A stretch of DNA of 64,000 bases from Vibrio renipiscarius. Its GTDB lineage: Bacteria > Pseudomonadota > Gammaproteobacteria > Enterobacterales > Vibrionaceae. How positions within the stretch are numbered: position 1 is the stretch's first letter; every line of letters begins with the position of its first letter. The stretch lies in NCBI RefSeq assembly GCF_000827885.1, contig NZ_JTKH01000013.1, positions 30,787-94,786 on the forward strand, given 5' to 3'. Below the pieces are notes generated by a model that did no database searches, was not told the origin of the DNA, and worked only from the letters and a program-made list of their open reading frames with translations. The position numbers and the translations under genes were made by a program. Below, in pieces: positions 1-10,224 of this stretch.

Positions 1-969
1 GAAGAGTTATACGTACCGGAAGTGTTACCTGATTTCAGCAGTGAATCGCTGATGGTGTCAGAGCGAATTTACGGCATTCAAGTGTCCGATATCGAAGGTT
101 TAAAAGCCAACGGAACGAACATGAAATTGCTGGCCGAACGCGGTGTGAGTGTTTTCTTTACCCAGGTGTTTCGCGACAGCTTCTTCCATGCAGACATGCA
201 CCCGGGCAACGTGTTTGTTGAGCCCGAGCACCCAGAGAATCCACGTTGGATTGGTTTGGATTGTGGCATTGTTGGTACATTGAACAGCGACGATAAACGT
301 TACTTGGCGGAAAACTTTTTAGCCTTCTTTAATCGTGATTATCGCCGTGTGGCAGAATTGCATGTCGAGTCGGGTTGGGTTCCACGTGAAACCAACATTG
401 ATGAGTTTGAATTTGCTATTCGTATCGTGTGTGAGCCGATTTTTGCGAAACCGTTGTGTGAGATTTCGTTTGGTCATGTACTACTGAATCTATTTAACAC
501 TGCGCGCCGCTTCGAGATGGAAGTGCAGCCGCAACTGGTCTTGCTGCAAAAAACCTTACTCTATGTTGAAGGGTTAGGGCGTCAGCTATACCCACAGTTG
601 GATCTGTGGGCAACAGCGAAACCTTTCCTTGAAACCTGGATGATGAATCAAGTTGGTCCGCAAGCGCTGATCAACGCTGTGAAAGATCGCGCGCCGTTTT
701 GGGCGGAGAAATTACCTGAGCTACCAGAGTTGTTGTACGACAGCTTGCGTCAAGGTAAAGCCATGACAGAACGCATGGATCAGCTCTATCAAGGTTATCG
801 ATCTTCAAAGCGTCAACAGGCAACAGGTAAATTTTTATTTGGTGTTGGTGCCACATTAGTCGTATGCTCGGCAATAATGGTCAACAGCACTTACGAGCAA
901 TTGTCACCGATCTGCGTCATTGCAGGGGTCACATTTTGGTTGCTCAGCTGGCGGGCTTATCGTCGATAG
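1..969 (+). CDS. ubiB: UbiB, ubiquinone biosynthesis atypical kinase (5' truncated by window edge)
   Basis: This is the C-terminal part of UbiB, an inner-membrane ABC1/ADCK atypical kinase-like ATPase needed for ubiquinone synthesis. The frame is open from base 1, so the start lies outside the window. Visible signatures are the kinase-like segment with HADMHPGN followed by the metal-binding GLDCGIVG, the family's DFG equivalent. The C-terminus has two hydrophobic helices ([17 protein letters not shown] and a final segment before RAYRR), as expected for the UbiB membrane anchor. It lies directly upstream of tatABC, the same order as ubiB-tatABC in E. coli. No truncation other than the window edge is seen. 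Confidence 0.95.
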   Translation, partial: EELYVPEVLPDFSSESLMVSERIYGIQVSDIEGLKANGTNMKLLAERGVSVFFTQVFRDSFFHADMHPGNVFVEPEHPENPRWIGLDCGIVGTLNSDDKRYLAENFLAFFNRDYRRVAELHVESGWVPRETNIDEFEFAIRIVCEPIFAKPLCEISFGHVLLNLFNTARRFEMEVQPQLVLLQKTLLYVEGLGRQLYPQLDLWATAKPFLETWMMNQVGPQALINAVKDRAPFWAEKLPELPELLYDSLRQGKAMTERMDQLYQGYRSSKRQQATGKFLFGVGATLVVCSAIMVNSTYEQLSPICVIAGVTFWLLSWRAYRR

Positions 970-1019
970 GCGTTAAACTCATAAAATAATTTTGTTTAAT
1001 AGAACCCGAGGTAAATGAA

Positions 1020-1265
1020 ATGGGTGGTATTAGTATTTGGCAACTTCTGATTGTTGCTGTGATTGTTATCCTGCTATTCGGTACCAAGAAACTACGTAAC
1101 ATTGGTGGTGACTTAGGTAGTGCTGTTAAAGGCTTTAAAAAGGCCATGAGCGACGAAGAAGCTTCTCAAGATAAGAAAGATGCGGATTTCGAGCCTAAAA
1201 ATTTAGAGCAGCAGCAAAAGACAGAAGCGACTGCTGAAACTAAGAAAGACAAAGAGCAGGCATAA
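1020..1265 (+). CDS. tatA: TatA, twin-arginine translocase pore-forming subunit
   Basis: TatA oligomerises to form the protein-conducting element of the twin-arginine export pathway in the inner membrane. The 81-residue product starts MGGISIWQ, has one N-terminal transmembrane helix ending at the FGTKKL hinge, then an amphipathic helix ([19 protein letters not shown]) and a charged, disordered tail. Length and motifs are typical. GAGG lies 8 bases upstream of the ATG. It is the first gene of tatABC, and tatB begins 3 bases after its stop. Confidence 0.97.
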   Translation: MGGISIWQLLIVAVIVILLFGTKKLRNIGGDLGSAVKGFKKAMSDEEASQDKKDADFEPKNLEQQQKTEATAETKKDKEQA

Positions 1266-1268
1266 TAC

Positions 1269-1652
1269 GTGTTTGATATCGGTTTTTGGGAACTGGTATT
1301 AATATCTGTTGTTGCTCTTGTTGTATTGGGCCCTGAACGTTTGCCACATGCGATTCGAAGCGTTTCACGTTTTGTGTCGCAAGCCAAAACCATGGCAAAC
1401 AGCGTGAAAGATGAAATCTCTCATGAGCTAAAGGTACAAGAACTGCAAGAGAACTTGCGTAAAGCCGAAAAAATGGGGATGGAAGATCTGTCTCCAGAAT
1501 TGAAGTCTTCCGTTGAAGAACTCAAGAAAGCGGCGCAAGAGGTGCAACGTCCCTACGCTCAAAAAGCGGCAGAGACAGAGACGGTAGTGAACAGTGACAC
1601 TAAGCCACTGACAAGCCAGTCTAGTGCACCGGCAGATAAGAAAGCCGAGTAG
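1269..1652 (+). CDS. tatB: TatB, twin-arginine translocase receptor subunit
   Basis: TatB pairs with TatC to form the receptor for folded twin-arginine substrates. The 127-residue protein starts with GTG, has one N-terminal transmembrane helix ([16 protein letters not shown]), the conserved PERLP hinge, then a long amphipathic helical region rich in Lys and Glu, and a variable tail. It begins 3 bases after tatA, so the two are probably translationally coupled. A hairpin followed by T residues separates it from tatC. Confidence 0.96.
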   Translation: MFDIGFWELVLISVVALVVLGPERLPHAIRSVSRFVSQAKTMANSVKDEISHELKVQELQENLRKAEKMGMEDLSPELKSSVEELKKAAQEVQRPYAQKAAETETVVNSDTKPLTSQSSAPADKKAE

Positions 1653-1663
1653 CCTTTAAGTGA

Positions 1664-1694
1664 GGAGCTGCATGTGACGTGCGGCTCCTTTTTG
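1664..1694 (+). terminator. terminator-like hairpin between tatB and tatC
   Basis: A 10-bp stem with one G-T pair (AGGAGCTGCA with TGCGGCTCCT, 7-base loop) is followed by a run of about five T. It looks like a weak intrinsic terminator or attenuator inside the tat operon and could lower tatC relative to tatAB. Confidence 0.6.
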
Positions 1695-1716
1695 ATCTTC
1701 TAGAATGAGGTTTGAT

Positions 1717-2469
1717 ATGCCTTCTGTTGAGCAGACGCAACCTTTAATCAGCCACTTACTGGAACTGCGTAATCGTCTATTACGCGCGCTGGTTGCGGTA
1801 CTGATTGTATTTCTTGGTTTAATCTACTTCTCTGGTGATATCTACGAGTTTGTTTCAAAACCACTTGTCGACAAATTACCGGAAGGGGCGACAATGATCG
1901 CGACAGATGTCGCGTCCCCTTTCTTTACGCCATTAAAACTGACGTTAATCGCGTCGGTGTTTATTGCCGTGCCACTGATTCTTTATCAGGTTTGGGCCTT
2001 TGTCGCACCAGGATTGTATAAACACGAACGTCGCTTAATTATGCCGCTGATGTTCTCCAGCTCACTGCTGTTTTACGCGGGGGTTTCTTTTGCGTATTTC
2101 GTGGTGTTCCCGCTGGTGTTTGGCTTTTTTACCGCGATATCGTTGGGGGGCGTAGAATTCGCCACCGACATTTCCAGTTATCTTGATTTCGTTCTCGCGC
2201 TATTTATGGCGTTTGGTATTGCGTTTGAGATACCGGTAGCGATTATCTTGTTGTGCTGGACGGGAGCGACCTCACCGGATGAATTAAGGTCGAAGCGTCC
2301 GTATATTATTGTGATCGCTTTCATCGTTGGCATGTTACTGACACCACCCGACATCATCTCGCAAACGCTATTGGCGATTCCAATGTGTTTGTTGTTTGAG
2401 GTGGGACTGTTCTTTGCACGTTTCTATGTCCGTAAGGATGAAGACGAAGAAGAGCAAGTCGAAGAGTAA
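1717..2469 (+). CDS. tatC: TatC, twin-arginine translocase core subunit
   Basis: TatC is the six-helix inner-membrane protein that recognises the twin-arginine signal peptide. I place the start at the second in-frame ATG ([22 protein letters not shown]), because GAGG sits 6 bases upstream and family members begin this way. An upstream ATG at 1705 would add four residues. The product is 250 residues and contains the conserved [10 protein letters not shown] start, the [12 protein letters not shown] loop, and helices ending in the TPPD motif before the last two transmembrane segments. The charged tail [10 protein letters not shown] is normal for the family. Confidence 0.96.
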   Translation: MPSVEQTQPLISHLLELRNRLLRALVAVLIVFLGLIYFSGDIYEFVSKPLVDKLPEGATMIATDVASPFFTPLKLTLIASVFIAVPLILYQVWAFVAPGLYKHERRLIMPLMFSSSLLFYAGVSFAYFVVFPLVFGFFTAISLGGVEFATDISSYLDFVLALFMAFGIAFEIPVAIILLCWTGATSPDELRSKRPYIIVIAFIVGMLLTPPDIISQTLLAIPMCLLFEVGLFFARFYVRKDEDEEEQVEE

Positions 2470-2490
2470 TGATACTGCTCGTCGTATTGA

Positions 2491-2519
2491 AAAAGGTTGG
2501 CTATGCCAACCTTTTTTTT
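2491..2519 (+). terminator. intrinsic terminator after tatC
   Basis: A GC-rich stem (AAAGGTTGGC with GCCAACCTTT, 3-base loop) is followed by eight T. It lies 22 bases after the tatC stop and ends the ubiB-tatABC transcript. Confidence 0.9.
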
Positions 2520-2574
2520 ATGCCTGTGAGAGACGAATGGCGATCAAAATCGCGTGTTATTCGTCGCTAAACCT

Positions 2575-3336
2575 TTATAGCTTAAACAGCATTTTCGCGT
2601 TGTGCGTCGTGAGCTCATCGACCTGTTGTAAGCTCATCTCGCGCAGATCCGCCACACGTTGAGCGACCAACTGAGTGTAGGCTGGCTCGTTGCGTTTACC
2701 GCGATGCGGCACTGGCGCTAGGTAAGGGCAGTCGGTTTCTAAAATGAGATAGTTCAGATCCAGCTCCGGGATCACCACATCCATGCCGCCATTTTTAAAG
2801 GTAGAGACGCCACCTAAACCTAAATGAAAACCAAGGTCGTTGATCGCCTTGGCTTCTTCAATACTGCCCCCGAAGCAGTGGAAGACGCCACTTAGCGATC
2901 CATCTTGTTCTTGGCGAAGTAGGCTGAGGGTTTCTTCAATCGAATCACGGGTATGGATCACCACCGGTAGACGCATTTCTTTCGCCCAGTTTAACTGAGT
3001 AATGAAGGCCTTTTCTTGTTCCGTTCGGTAAGTTTTGTCCCAATATAAATCGATACCAATTTCACCCACGGCAATAAACGAATGCTGGCTAAACCACTGA
3101 TAGATAGTCGCTAGGGTTTGATCAACGTTGCCATCGACATAGCAAGGGTGCAGTCCCATCATTGAACGGCAAATTTCAGGATAAGCGGCTTCGGTTTTGA
3201 GCATTGGTTCAATCGAGTCTAGATCAATGTTCGGCAATAAAATGTGCTCAATACCTTGCGCTAATGCTCGTTGTACAACGTCGTCGCGATCATTATCAAA
3301 TTCGCTGGCGTAGATATGGGCATGGCTATCGATCAT
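2575..3336 (-). CDS. tatD: TatD-family metal-dependent hydrolase/DNase
   Basis: This 253-residue TIM-barrel protein belongs to the TatD family of metal-dependent nucleases, reported as 3'-5' exonucleases and quality-control factors. Metal-ligand signatures are MIDSHAHIY at the N-terminus, VGEIGIDLYWD, VIHTRDS, FHCFGGS and the late LETDCPYLAP. It is convergent with tatC rather than co-directional as in E. coli, so it is not part of the tat operon here. YcfH or YjjV-type paralogues are very similar, so the symbol is probable, not certain. Confidence 0.85.
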   Translation of the reverse strand: MIDSHAHIYASEFDNDRDDVVQRALAQGIEHILLPNIDLDSIEPMLKTEAAYPEICRSMMGLHPCYVDGNVDQTLATIYQWFSQHSFIAVGEIGIDLYWDKTYRTEQEKAFITQLNWAKEMRLPVVIHTRDSIEETLSLLRQEQDGSLSGVFHCFGGSIEEAKAINDLGFHLGLGGVSTFKNGGMDVVIPELDLNYLILETDCPYLAPVPHRGKRNEPAYTQLVAQRVADLREMSLQQVDELTTHNAKMLFKL

Positions 3337-3422
3337 GGTGATTCTCTTGATTCATGGGTTATATTTCGGTCTGAACAAAGTATACGGCAGTGTGAAGCGT
3401 AGGTCATTTTTTGCATTTTTAA

Positions 3423-4541
<1,119 letters not shown>

Positions 4542-4561
4542 TTAAGACAGTAATCAATTGA

Positions 4562-4588
4562 AAGGTCGGCGATAGCCGGCCTTTTTTT
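4562..4588 (+). terminator. intrinsic terminator after hemB
   Basis: Stem AAGGTCGGC with GCCGGCCTT (GATA loop) is followed by a run of T. It begins about 20 bases after the hemB stop and separates hemB from ryhB. Confidence 0.9.
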
Positions 4589-4648
4589 TCCCTGGATAAA
4601 TGTGGTGACGATGTTGATGTAAATAAGCCGTATCAATACGGTAAAAAT

Positions 4649-4669
4649 AAATGAGACTTTTTCTCATTT
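4649..4669. promoter_or_regulatory. upstream Fur box of ryhB
   Basis: This 21-bp near-perfect dyad (AAATGAGA and TCTCATTT around a short T-rich centre) matches the Vibrio Fur consensus AAATGATAATNATTATCATTT at most positions. It lies just upstream of the ryhB -35 element. Confidence 0.7.
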
Positions 4670-4674
4670 AGCTA

Positions 4675-4705
4675 TTGACTGTGTAAATGAGAATCATTAT
4701 TATCG
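4675..4705 (+). promoter_or_regulatory. ryhB promoter with overlapping Fur box
   Basis: TTGACT at 4675-4680 and TATTAT at 4698-4703 are separated by 17 bases. The spacer holds AATGAGAATCATTAT, a 14 of 15 match to the Fur box core. Iron-loaded Fur bound here would block RNA polymerase, giving iron-repressed transcription from about 4711. Confidence 0.85.
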
Positions 4706-4710
4706 ATATC

Positions 4711-4934
4711 GTCTTAGGGAATGAGGTTGTTCACAAGGATGTTGAGTCATTAATTTTAAGCAATTGAATTTAATGGCGACACAGAATTCAACGAACTTGC
4801 ACAAGTTCTTTTTGACACGACATTGCTCACATTGCTTCCAGTGTAATTTATAGCTATTTGGCAAAGCGAAATGTTCCACATGAAACGCTTTGACAGTTTA
4901 TCGCTAGGCGACATCGAAAGATGTCGCTTTTTTT
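4711..4934 (+). ncRNA. ryhB: RyhB, iron-responsive Hfq-dependent small RNA
   Basis: RyhB is made when iron is scarce and pairs with mRNAs of iron-using proteins to spare iron. The core at about 4816-4841 (including CATTGCTCACATTGCTTCC) matches the pairing core of E. coli RyhB. The transcript ends in a perfect hairpin (GCGACATC, GAAA, GATGTCGC) followed by seven T at 4928-4934. The predicted length is about 224 nt, much longer than the roughly 90 nt of E. coli but in line with the long Vibrio form. It lies between hemB and polA with a Fur-controlled promoter. The 5' end is inferred from the promoter and not measured. Confidence 0.93.
4908..4934 (+). terminator. ryhB intrinsic terminator
   Basis: An 8-bp perfect stem (GCGACATC with GATGTCGC), a GAAA tetraloop and seven T form the Hfq-binding 3' end of RyhB. 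Confidence 0.92.
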
Positions 4935-4990
4935 ATCCCTGTCATTTGGCCTTGCACAAAAGGGCACCAACAGTCTTTTCCACAATTGAA

Positions 4991-5126
4991 GATCGTTTTT
5001 AGATCTCAAATCAAACGATCGATCCTTTAATATATCCTTTGTAAACAATGCATTGCGTATGAAAATACCAGTAAAATACAAAAACAAAAAGACTGGGGAT
5101 AATTATTATAAACAGAGTTATCCACA
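4991..5126. promoter_or_regulatory. GATC cluster and DnaA-box-like sites upstream of polA
   Basis: Four GATC sites occur at 4991, 5002, 5017 and 5021. Downstream are TTATCCACA at 5118-5126, a perfect DnaA box, and TGGGGATAA at 5094-5102, one mismatch from a DnaA box in the opposite orientation. No gene lies in 4935-5259. The simplest reading is a DnaA- and methylation-responsive polA control region; function is inferred. Confidence 0.45.
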
Positions 5127-5259
5127 GATGGCGGGTTGGGTTGTAGAGATTCTAAACAAATGCCGCAAGAGACATCACAGAGTTTGCATGGCATCGCTGG
5201 CACAGTCGTGGCATTCTAAGCAGATCTTATTTTGCATTTTCTTTGGAAACTAAAAGACT

Positions 5260-8070
5260 ATGGCTCGTATCCCAGATAACCCGTTAATTCTGATCGACGG
5301 TTCTTCCTATCTATACCGTGCATTCCATGCTTACCCTGGCACCATGAGTAATGGTGATATCCCAACCAATGCGGTTTATGGCGTGGTAAACATGCTTCGT
5401 AGCATGATGCGTCAATTTGCGTCGGATCGCATTGCAGTGATCTTTGATGCGAAAGGAAAAACCTTCCGTGATGATATGTATCCGGAATACAAGGCAAATC
5501 GACCACCGATGCCGGATGATCTTCGTTGCCAAATTGAACCGCTGCATAATGTTATTCGAGCGATGGGTTTGCCATTGATCTCGATCTCAGGCGTGGAAGC
5601 GGATGATGTGATCGGTACATTAGCGTATCAAGCATCACAACAGGGCATTCCTGTCCTGATCAGTACCGGCGATAAAGATATGGCACAGCTGGTGGATGAA
5701 AACGTCACGCTGATCAATACCATGACCAACGTTGTGCTTGATCGTGAAGGCGTCATTGAAAAGTTTGGTGTTCCACCAGAATTGATCATCGATTACCTCG
5801 CACTGATGGGCGATAAAGTGGATAACATTCCAGGCGTTCCGGGTGTCGGTGATAAAACCGCGACGGCTTTGTTGCAAGGCATCGGTAGCATGGAGATGCT
5901 GTATCAGAATCTGGATGATATCGCCGCGCTAGGCTTCCGTGGCTCGAAAACCATGGCCAAAAAGCTGGAAGATAACAAAGAAAATGCATTGCTCTCTTAT
6001 CAACTAGCAACCATCAAACTTGATGTGGAAATGGAATTCAAACCGGAACAGTTGGTAAAAGCGCTGCCAAATACCGATGATCTCATCAAACTGTTTGGTC
6101 AACTTGTCTTTAAGTCATGGCTCAATGAGTTACTTGAAGGGGGTACCGGTGTGGTTGAAGCGATTGAAAAGAGCGGGGCTGTCGCCACATCATCATCGAC
6201 GTCAGCGTCAACAAGCGACAACCAAGTTGAAATCGATCGTTCAGCGATCAGCATTGATCGCAGCCAATATGAAACGATTCTTGATGAAGCGCGCTTTGCT
6301 CATTGGTTAGAGAAACTGAAAGCCGCGGACGTCTTTGCCTTTGATACGGAAACCGATAGCCTAGATTACATGGTTGCGAATCTGGTTGGTGTTTCGTTTG
6401 CCACCGAAGAAGGTGTTGCGGCGTATGTTCCGGTTGCGCATGACTATTTAGACGCGCCAGAGCAGCTTGATCGTGATTGGGTATTGGAGCAACTAAAGCC
6501 GTTATTGGAAGACGATAACCAAGCGAAAGTTGGTCAAAACCTCAAGTACGATGCGAGCATTGTTGCTCGTTATGGCATTGAGATGCGTGGCATTAAATTC
6601 GATACCATGTTGGCTTCTTACGTTTATAACAGCGTCGGTGGTAAACATGATATGGATAGCTTGGCGCTGCGCTTCTTACAGCACAGCTGCATCTCATTTG
6701 AGCAAGTGGCAGGTAAAGGTAAAAAGCAACTGACCTTTAATCAAATCGATCTTGAGCAAGCGTCGCCTTATGCTGCTGAAGATGCTGATGTGACATTGCG
6801 TTTACACCACCGCCTCAATGAAAGCCTAGCAAAAGACGACAAGCTTAACGCGATCTATCATGAGATTGAGATGCCATTGGTGCCGGTACTGTCGCGTATT
6901 GAGCGCACTGGCGTATTGATTGATGACATGAAGCTGTCTGCACAATCACAAGAAATTGCGGTACGTTTGGATGAGCTTGAACAAAAAGCGTATGAGCTCG
7001 CTGAACAAGAATTCAATATGAATTCGCCGAAGCAGTTACAAGCATTATTGTTTGAAAAAATGGGGCTACCGGTCATTAAGAAAACGCCGTCAGGTACGCC
7101 TTCAACCAATGAAGAAGTGCTGCAAGAGTTGGCGTTAGATTACCCATTACCAAAACTGATTTTGGAATATCGTGGTTTGGCTAAGCTGAAATCGACTTAC
7201 ACCGATAAGCTACCAAAAATGATCAACCCAGAAACAGGGCGCGTTCATACCTCTTACCACCAAGCGGTTACCGCGACCGGTCGTCTATCATCGACCGATC
7301 CAAACCTACAAAACATCCCAATTCGTAATGAAGAAGGTCGCCGTATTCGTCAGGCCTTTATCGCTCCGCATGGTTACAAGATTCTTGCGGTCGATTACTC
7401 CCAAATTGAATTGCGTATTATGGCGCATCTCTCAGGGGATAAAGCGTTGTTAGAAGCGTTCCGTGAAGGGAAAGATATTCACGCGGCAACGGCGGCGGAA
7501 ATCATGGGAACGACGATTGATCAGGTTTCTTCAGAGCAACGTCGTCGTGCTAAAGCGGTAAACTTCGGTCTGATTTATGGCATGAGTGCGTTTGGCTTGG
7601 CTAAGCAGTTAGGGATCCCTCGCGGTGAAGCGCAAGATTACATGAACAAGTATTTCGAGCGTTACCCTGGCGTGATGCAATACATGGAAGACACCCGTAG
7701 CGCAGCGTCTGAGCAAGGCTATGTGGAAACCATCTTTGGTCGTCGTCTGCATTTACCTGAAATTCAATCTCGCAACGGCATGCGTCGTAAAGCGGCCGAG
7801 CGTGCGGCGATTAACGCGCCAATGCAGGGCACCGCTGCCGACATCATCAAGAAAGCGATGCTTCTGGTTGATGAATGGATTGAAAAAGAAGGCGATGGTC
7901 GTGTGAAATTGCTCATGCAAGTGCACGATGAATTGGTCTTTGAAGTACAAGAGTCAGCCTTGGCTGAAATTGAAACAAAAGTACAAGAATTGATGGAAGC
8001 GGCAGCGACACTCGCGGTGCCATTAATCGCAGAGAGTGGGCACGGTGACAACTGGGACCAGGCTCACTAG
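5260..8070 (+). CDS. polA: PolA, DNA polymerase I
   Basis: DNA polymerase I removes RNA primers and fills gaps in lagging-strand synthesis and excision repair. The 936-residue protein has an N-terminal 5'-3' flap nuclease domain (to about residue 300, including [18 protein letters not shown]). A 3'-5' proofreading domain follows with an intact Exo I motif DTETDS near residue 365, so proofreading looks active. The polymerase domain has motif [14 protein letters not shown]-helix [14 protein letters not shown] and motif [11 protein letters not shown]. Length matches the family. The upstream region lacks a strong Shine-Dalgarno sequence and carries DnaA-like boxes. Spot 42 follows immediately, as in enterobacteria. 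Confidence 0.98.
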   Translation: MARIPDNPLILIDGSSYLYRAFHAYPGTMSNGDIPTNAVYGVVNMLRSMMRQFASDRIAVIFDAKGKTFRDDMYPEYKANRPPMPDDLRCQIEPLHNVIRAMGLPLISISGVEADDVIGTLAYQASQQGIPVLISTGDKDMAQLVDENVTLINTMTNVVLDREGVIEKFGVPPELIIDYLALMGDKVDNIPGVPGVGDKTATALLQGIGSMEMLYQNLDDIAALGFRGSKTMAKKLEDNKENALLSYQLATIKLDVEMEFKPEQLVKALPNTDDLIKLFGQLVFKSWLNELLEGGTGVVEAIEKSGAVATSSSTSASTSDNQVEIDRSAISIDRSQYETILDEARFAHWLEKLKAADVFAFDTETDSLDYMVANLVGVSFATEEGVAAYVPVAHDYLDAPEQLDRDWVLEQLKPLLEDDNQAKVGQNLKYDASIVARYGIEMRGIKFDTMLASYVYNSVGGKHDMDSLALRFLQHSCISFEQVAGKGKKQLTFNQIDLEQASPYAAEDADVTLRLHHRLNESLAKDDKLNAIYHEIEMPLVPVLSRIERTGVLIDDMKLSAQSQEIAVRLDELEQKAYELAEQEFNMNSPKQLQALLFEKMGLPVIKKTPSGTPSTNEEVLQELALDYPLPKLILEYRGLAKLKSTYTDKLPKMINPETGRVHTSYHQAVTATGRLSSTDPNLQNIPIRNEEGRRIRQAFIAPHGYKILAVDYSQIELRIMAHLSGDKALLEAFREGKDIHAATAAEIMGTTIDQVSSEQRRRAKAVNFGLIYGMSAFGLAKQLGIPRGEAQDYMNKYFERYPGVMQYMEDTRSAASEQGYVETIFGRRLHLPEIQSRNGMRRKAAERAAINAPMQGTAADIIKKAMLLVDEWIEKEGDGRVKLLMQVHDELVFEVQESALAEIETKVQELMEAAATLAVPLIAESGHGDNWDQAH

Positions 8071-8103
8071 ACAAAAATTGTACAAATTGCCCTAAATAGC
8101 ATG

Positions 8104-8130
8104 AGCCAGCGCACAAACGCTGGCTTTTTT
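8104..8130 (+). terminator. intrinsic terminator after polA
   Basis: Stem AGCCAGCG with CGCTGGCT around CACAAA is followed by six T, about 33 bases after the polA stop. Confidence 0.88.
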
Positions 8131-8246
8131 ATTGCCGCTAAAAAAGCCTATGATAACAAGGGTTTTCTGTTACTAAATAAAACCAAAATGAAAAAAAACT
8201 ACAAAAATAGTTTCCATCACTGAGCAATTGTTGTACATTATTCGAC

Positions 8247-8352
8247 GTAGGGTACAGAGGTAAGATGTTCTATCTTTCAGACCTTTTGTTTCACGTTATT
8301 GGATTAGGCTGATTCAGCCGCCCCAGCCAGTGTTTGGCTGGGGCGTTTTTTA
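8247..8352 (+). ncRNA. spf: Spot 42 small RNA
   Basis: Spot 42 is an Hfq-dependent RNA that represses secondary carbon metabolism genes such as galK and is itself repressed by CRP-cAMP in E. coli. The 5' half (GTAGGGTACAGAGGTAAGAT and the following UUCUAUCUUUCAGACC) is essentially identical to E. coli Spot 42. The 3' end is a strong hairpin (CGCCCCAGCCA with TGGCTGGGGCG) followed by six T. The predicted length is about 106 nt against 109 in E. coli. Position directly after polA is conserved. A -10-like TACATT lies just upstream; I did not find a convincing CRP site. Confidence 0.95.
8265..8312 (+). CDS. spfP: SpfP-like 15-residue small protein inside Spot 42
   Basis: An ATG at 8265 opens a 15-codon frame, MFYLSDLLFHVIGLG, ended by TGA. 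AGAGG lies 4 bases upstream of the ATG. E. coli Spot 42 encodes a 15-residue protein SpfP at the same place with nearly the same sequence, and that protein has been reported to reinforce CRP-dependent regulation. Several codons differ from E. coli, mostly at third positions, so the peptide may be under selection. However, the RNA itself is also conserved, so peptide selection is not proven. Confidence 0.6.
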   Translation: MFYLSDLLFHVIGLG

Positions 8353-8680
8353 TTGGGCCAAAGAAAAGTTTCAATAGCGCTTATCGCCAATCAAAATATC
8401 CCCCCAATTCACCGCCATTTTAAGCTTTTTTAGGCTGATGACTTCGTTACGTACATTCACCGTTTTTAGTCTGTTTTGTAATATTTATCCATGTACAAAC
8501 TTGTTATTTAATCTAATAAATTAAATGTTAGCCATTAACGCTGTTAACGTTTTCTGGTCGGTAAACACGCGTTCATGAGTTAAGTCTTTTCTCTATTGAG
8601 ATGACGCTAGCGAAGGCCATTAAATGCACGAGTGAAGCGGAAGTGAGTCTTGAAAGGGGGCATAACGGTTGAAACGGGTA
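8353..8680. other. intergenic stretch between spf and engB, no gene seen
   Basis: This AT-rich region of about 330 bases holds no frame with coding character on either strand. I see no convincing RNA hairpin with T tail or operator. It ends at the engB terminator. Confidence 0.5.
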
Positions 8681-8681
8681 T

Positions 8682-8708
8682 AAAAAAGCCCCGCACATGG
8701 CGAGGCTT
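8682..8708 (-). terminator. intrinsic terminator of engB
   Basis: Read on the minus strand, AAGCCTCGC pairs with GCGGGGCTT around CATGT and is followed by six T. It lies 18 bases after the engB stop. Confidence 0.85.
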
Positions 8709-8725
8709 TCTGCAATCATCGCGGC

Positions 8726-9388
8726 TTATTCGCCGTCGAAATCTGCTTGTTCGTCTTGATCTAGTTCGTCAACAAGGTGAGCAAATGCAGGTGCAAACCA
8801 CTCATCCAGTTTGTGACGCAGTACATCAACACCGATCCCTTTTAGTGACGAGAAAGCATCGACTTTCACTGTGCCACCAAAACCAATCGCTTCTTCTTGG
8901 ATCTTTAGCAGCTGCGCTTTACGTGCGCCGCTCTTCAGCTTATCAGCTTTAGTCAGAAGAACCTGTACAGGAATTCCGCTGTCTACAGCCCAAAAGATCA
9001 GTTGTTGGTCTAAATCTTTCATTGGGTGACGAATGTCCATCAACACGACCAAGCCTTTCAAGCATTGACGTTGTTGTAGGTATTCACCCAAAGATTTCTG
9101 CCATTTCTTCTTCAGTTCAAGTGGAACTTGCGCAAAGCCGTATCCCGGTAAATCGACGATATGACAGCCATCGGTCACCTTAAAAAGGTTGATCAATTGT
9201 GTACGACCAGGCGTTTTACTCGTCTTTGCTAAGCTCTTTTGGTTCGTTAGGCGGTTCAAAGAGCTTGATTTACCCGCGTTGGAGCGTCCGGCGAACGCAA
9301 TTTCGATTCCCTCATCCTCTGGCAAATGACGAATATCAGGTGCACTTGTGATGAAATGGGTGTTTTGGTAATTAATTTTTACGCTCAC
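8726..9388 (-). CDS. engB: EngB (YihA/YsxC), ribosome-biogenesis GTPase
   Basis: EngB is an essential small GTPase of the TRAFAC class that acts in late assembly of the 50S subunit and has been linked to cell division. The G1 motif is [10 protein letters not shown]3 is DLPGYGFA, G4 is TKAD and G5 is in DAFSSLKG. I choose GTG 9388 ([12 protein letters not shown]) because GGAG lies 6 bases upstream and the family begins SVKIxYQNTHF. An ATG 12 bases earlier overlaps that Shine-Dalgarno sequence. The product is 220 residues. Synteny polA-spf-engB matches E. coli polA-spf-yihA. Confidence 0.93.
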   Translation of the reverse strand: MSVKINYQNTHFITSAPDIRHLPEDEGIEIAFAGRSNAGKSSSLNRLTNQKSLAKTSKTPGRTQLINLFKVTDGCHIVDLPGYGFAQVPLELKKKWQKSLGEYLQQRQCLKGLVVLMDIRHPMKDLDQQLIFWAVDSGIPVQVLLTKADKLKSGARKAQLLKIQEEAIGFGGTVKVDAFSSLKGIGVDVLRHKLDEWFAPAFAHLVDELDQDEQADFDGE

Positions 9389-9536
9389 TGTTAACTCCAT
9401 CTCGACTTTGTGTAGTCAATTGATTACTTTTTTGTGAAATTGTGTAAAATAACCGCACTCGGCATAAGGTCGCCTATTGTATCATGAGTGGCAATGCAGA
9501 GTGTTACTGGAAGCTTGATAATTATAATGGAATATC

Positions 9537-10154
9537 ATGAAGAAATTAGCGCTAATTGTGAGCCTTTTCGTCAGCTGCTCCGTGTCGGCTCAAGGCAGTA
9601 TAGAAGCTGGTAAAGCAAAATCTCAAACTTGTGTGGCATGCCATGGCTCTGATGGCAACAGCTTACTGGGTATGTATCCCTCTTTGGCTGGGCAACATGC
9701 GAAGTATCTTGAGAAGCAGCTAAAAGATTTAAAACTGGGTATGACGAGTGCGGGTAAGCAAGGCCGCTATGACCCCGTCATGAGCGGTATGGCTCTCCCA
9801 TTGAGTGAACAAGATATGGCTGATCTTGCCGCCTATTATGCTTCTTTACCTTTGGCGCACAATACCACGCCTGAATCGGCTATCGAGCAAGGTAAAGTCC
9901 TTTATACCGCAGGCGATGCAGAGCGCGGTCTTACTGCATGTATTGCTTGTCATGGTCCTCGTGGCAACGGCACCGAGTTGTCTGGTTTCCCGAAAATTTC
10001 GGGTCAGCAACCGGATTATATTAAATCTCAATTAATGAAATTCCGTGATGGCACGCGTGAGAACGATATGAATGAGATGATGCGTGATATTGCCAAGAAA
10101 TTAACCGATAAAGACATTGATACACTCTCGAACTACATGGGTGGTTTGCACTAA
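9537..10154 (+). CDS. cytochrome c4, periplasmic diheme electron carrier
   Basis: This 205-residue protein has a Sec signal peptide (cleavage probably after VSAQG or VSA) and two CXXCH heme-binding motifs, CVACH and CIACH, each in a homologous half. It is a class I diheme cytochrome c4 that carries electrons in the periplasm, typically toward terminal oxidases. Distal methionine ligands are likely in the MSGMALPLS and ENDMNEMM regions. It is divergent from engB with about 150 bases between them. Confidence 0.93.
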   Translation: MKKLALIVSLFVSCSVSAQGSIEAGKAKSQTCVACHGSDGNSLLGMYPSLAGQHAKYLEKQLKDLKLGMTSAGKQGRYDPVMSGMALPLSEQDMADLAAYYASLPLAHNTTPESAIEQGKVLYTAGDAERGLTACIACHGPRGNGTELSGFPKISGQQPDYIKSQLMKFRDGTRENDMNEMMRDIAKKLTDKDIDTLSNYMGGLH

Positions 10155-10194
10155 GTGCGTTAGATGGTCATTCTTTTTTTTGGTCGGTGAGATG

Positions 10195-10224
10195 AAAAGC
10201 TGCAAACTTATCGCGGCTTTTTTT
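10195..10224 (+). terminator. intrinsic terminator after cytochrome c4
   Basis: AAAGCTGC pairs with GCGGCTTT (one G-T pair) around a 9-base loop and is followed by a T run. Confidence 0.75.

Noticed and set aside
4935..5259. Possible chromosomal replication origin next to polA
   Set aside because: DnaA boxes and GATC sites are too few and lack the ordered AT-rich 13-mers, and the flanking genes are not the mnmG/mioC neighbours of Vibrio oriC. A polA control region is simpler.
8353..8680. Possible additional small RNA after Spot 42
   Set aside because: No promoter plus terminator pair was found in the stretch.
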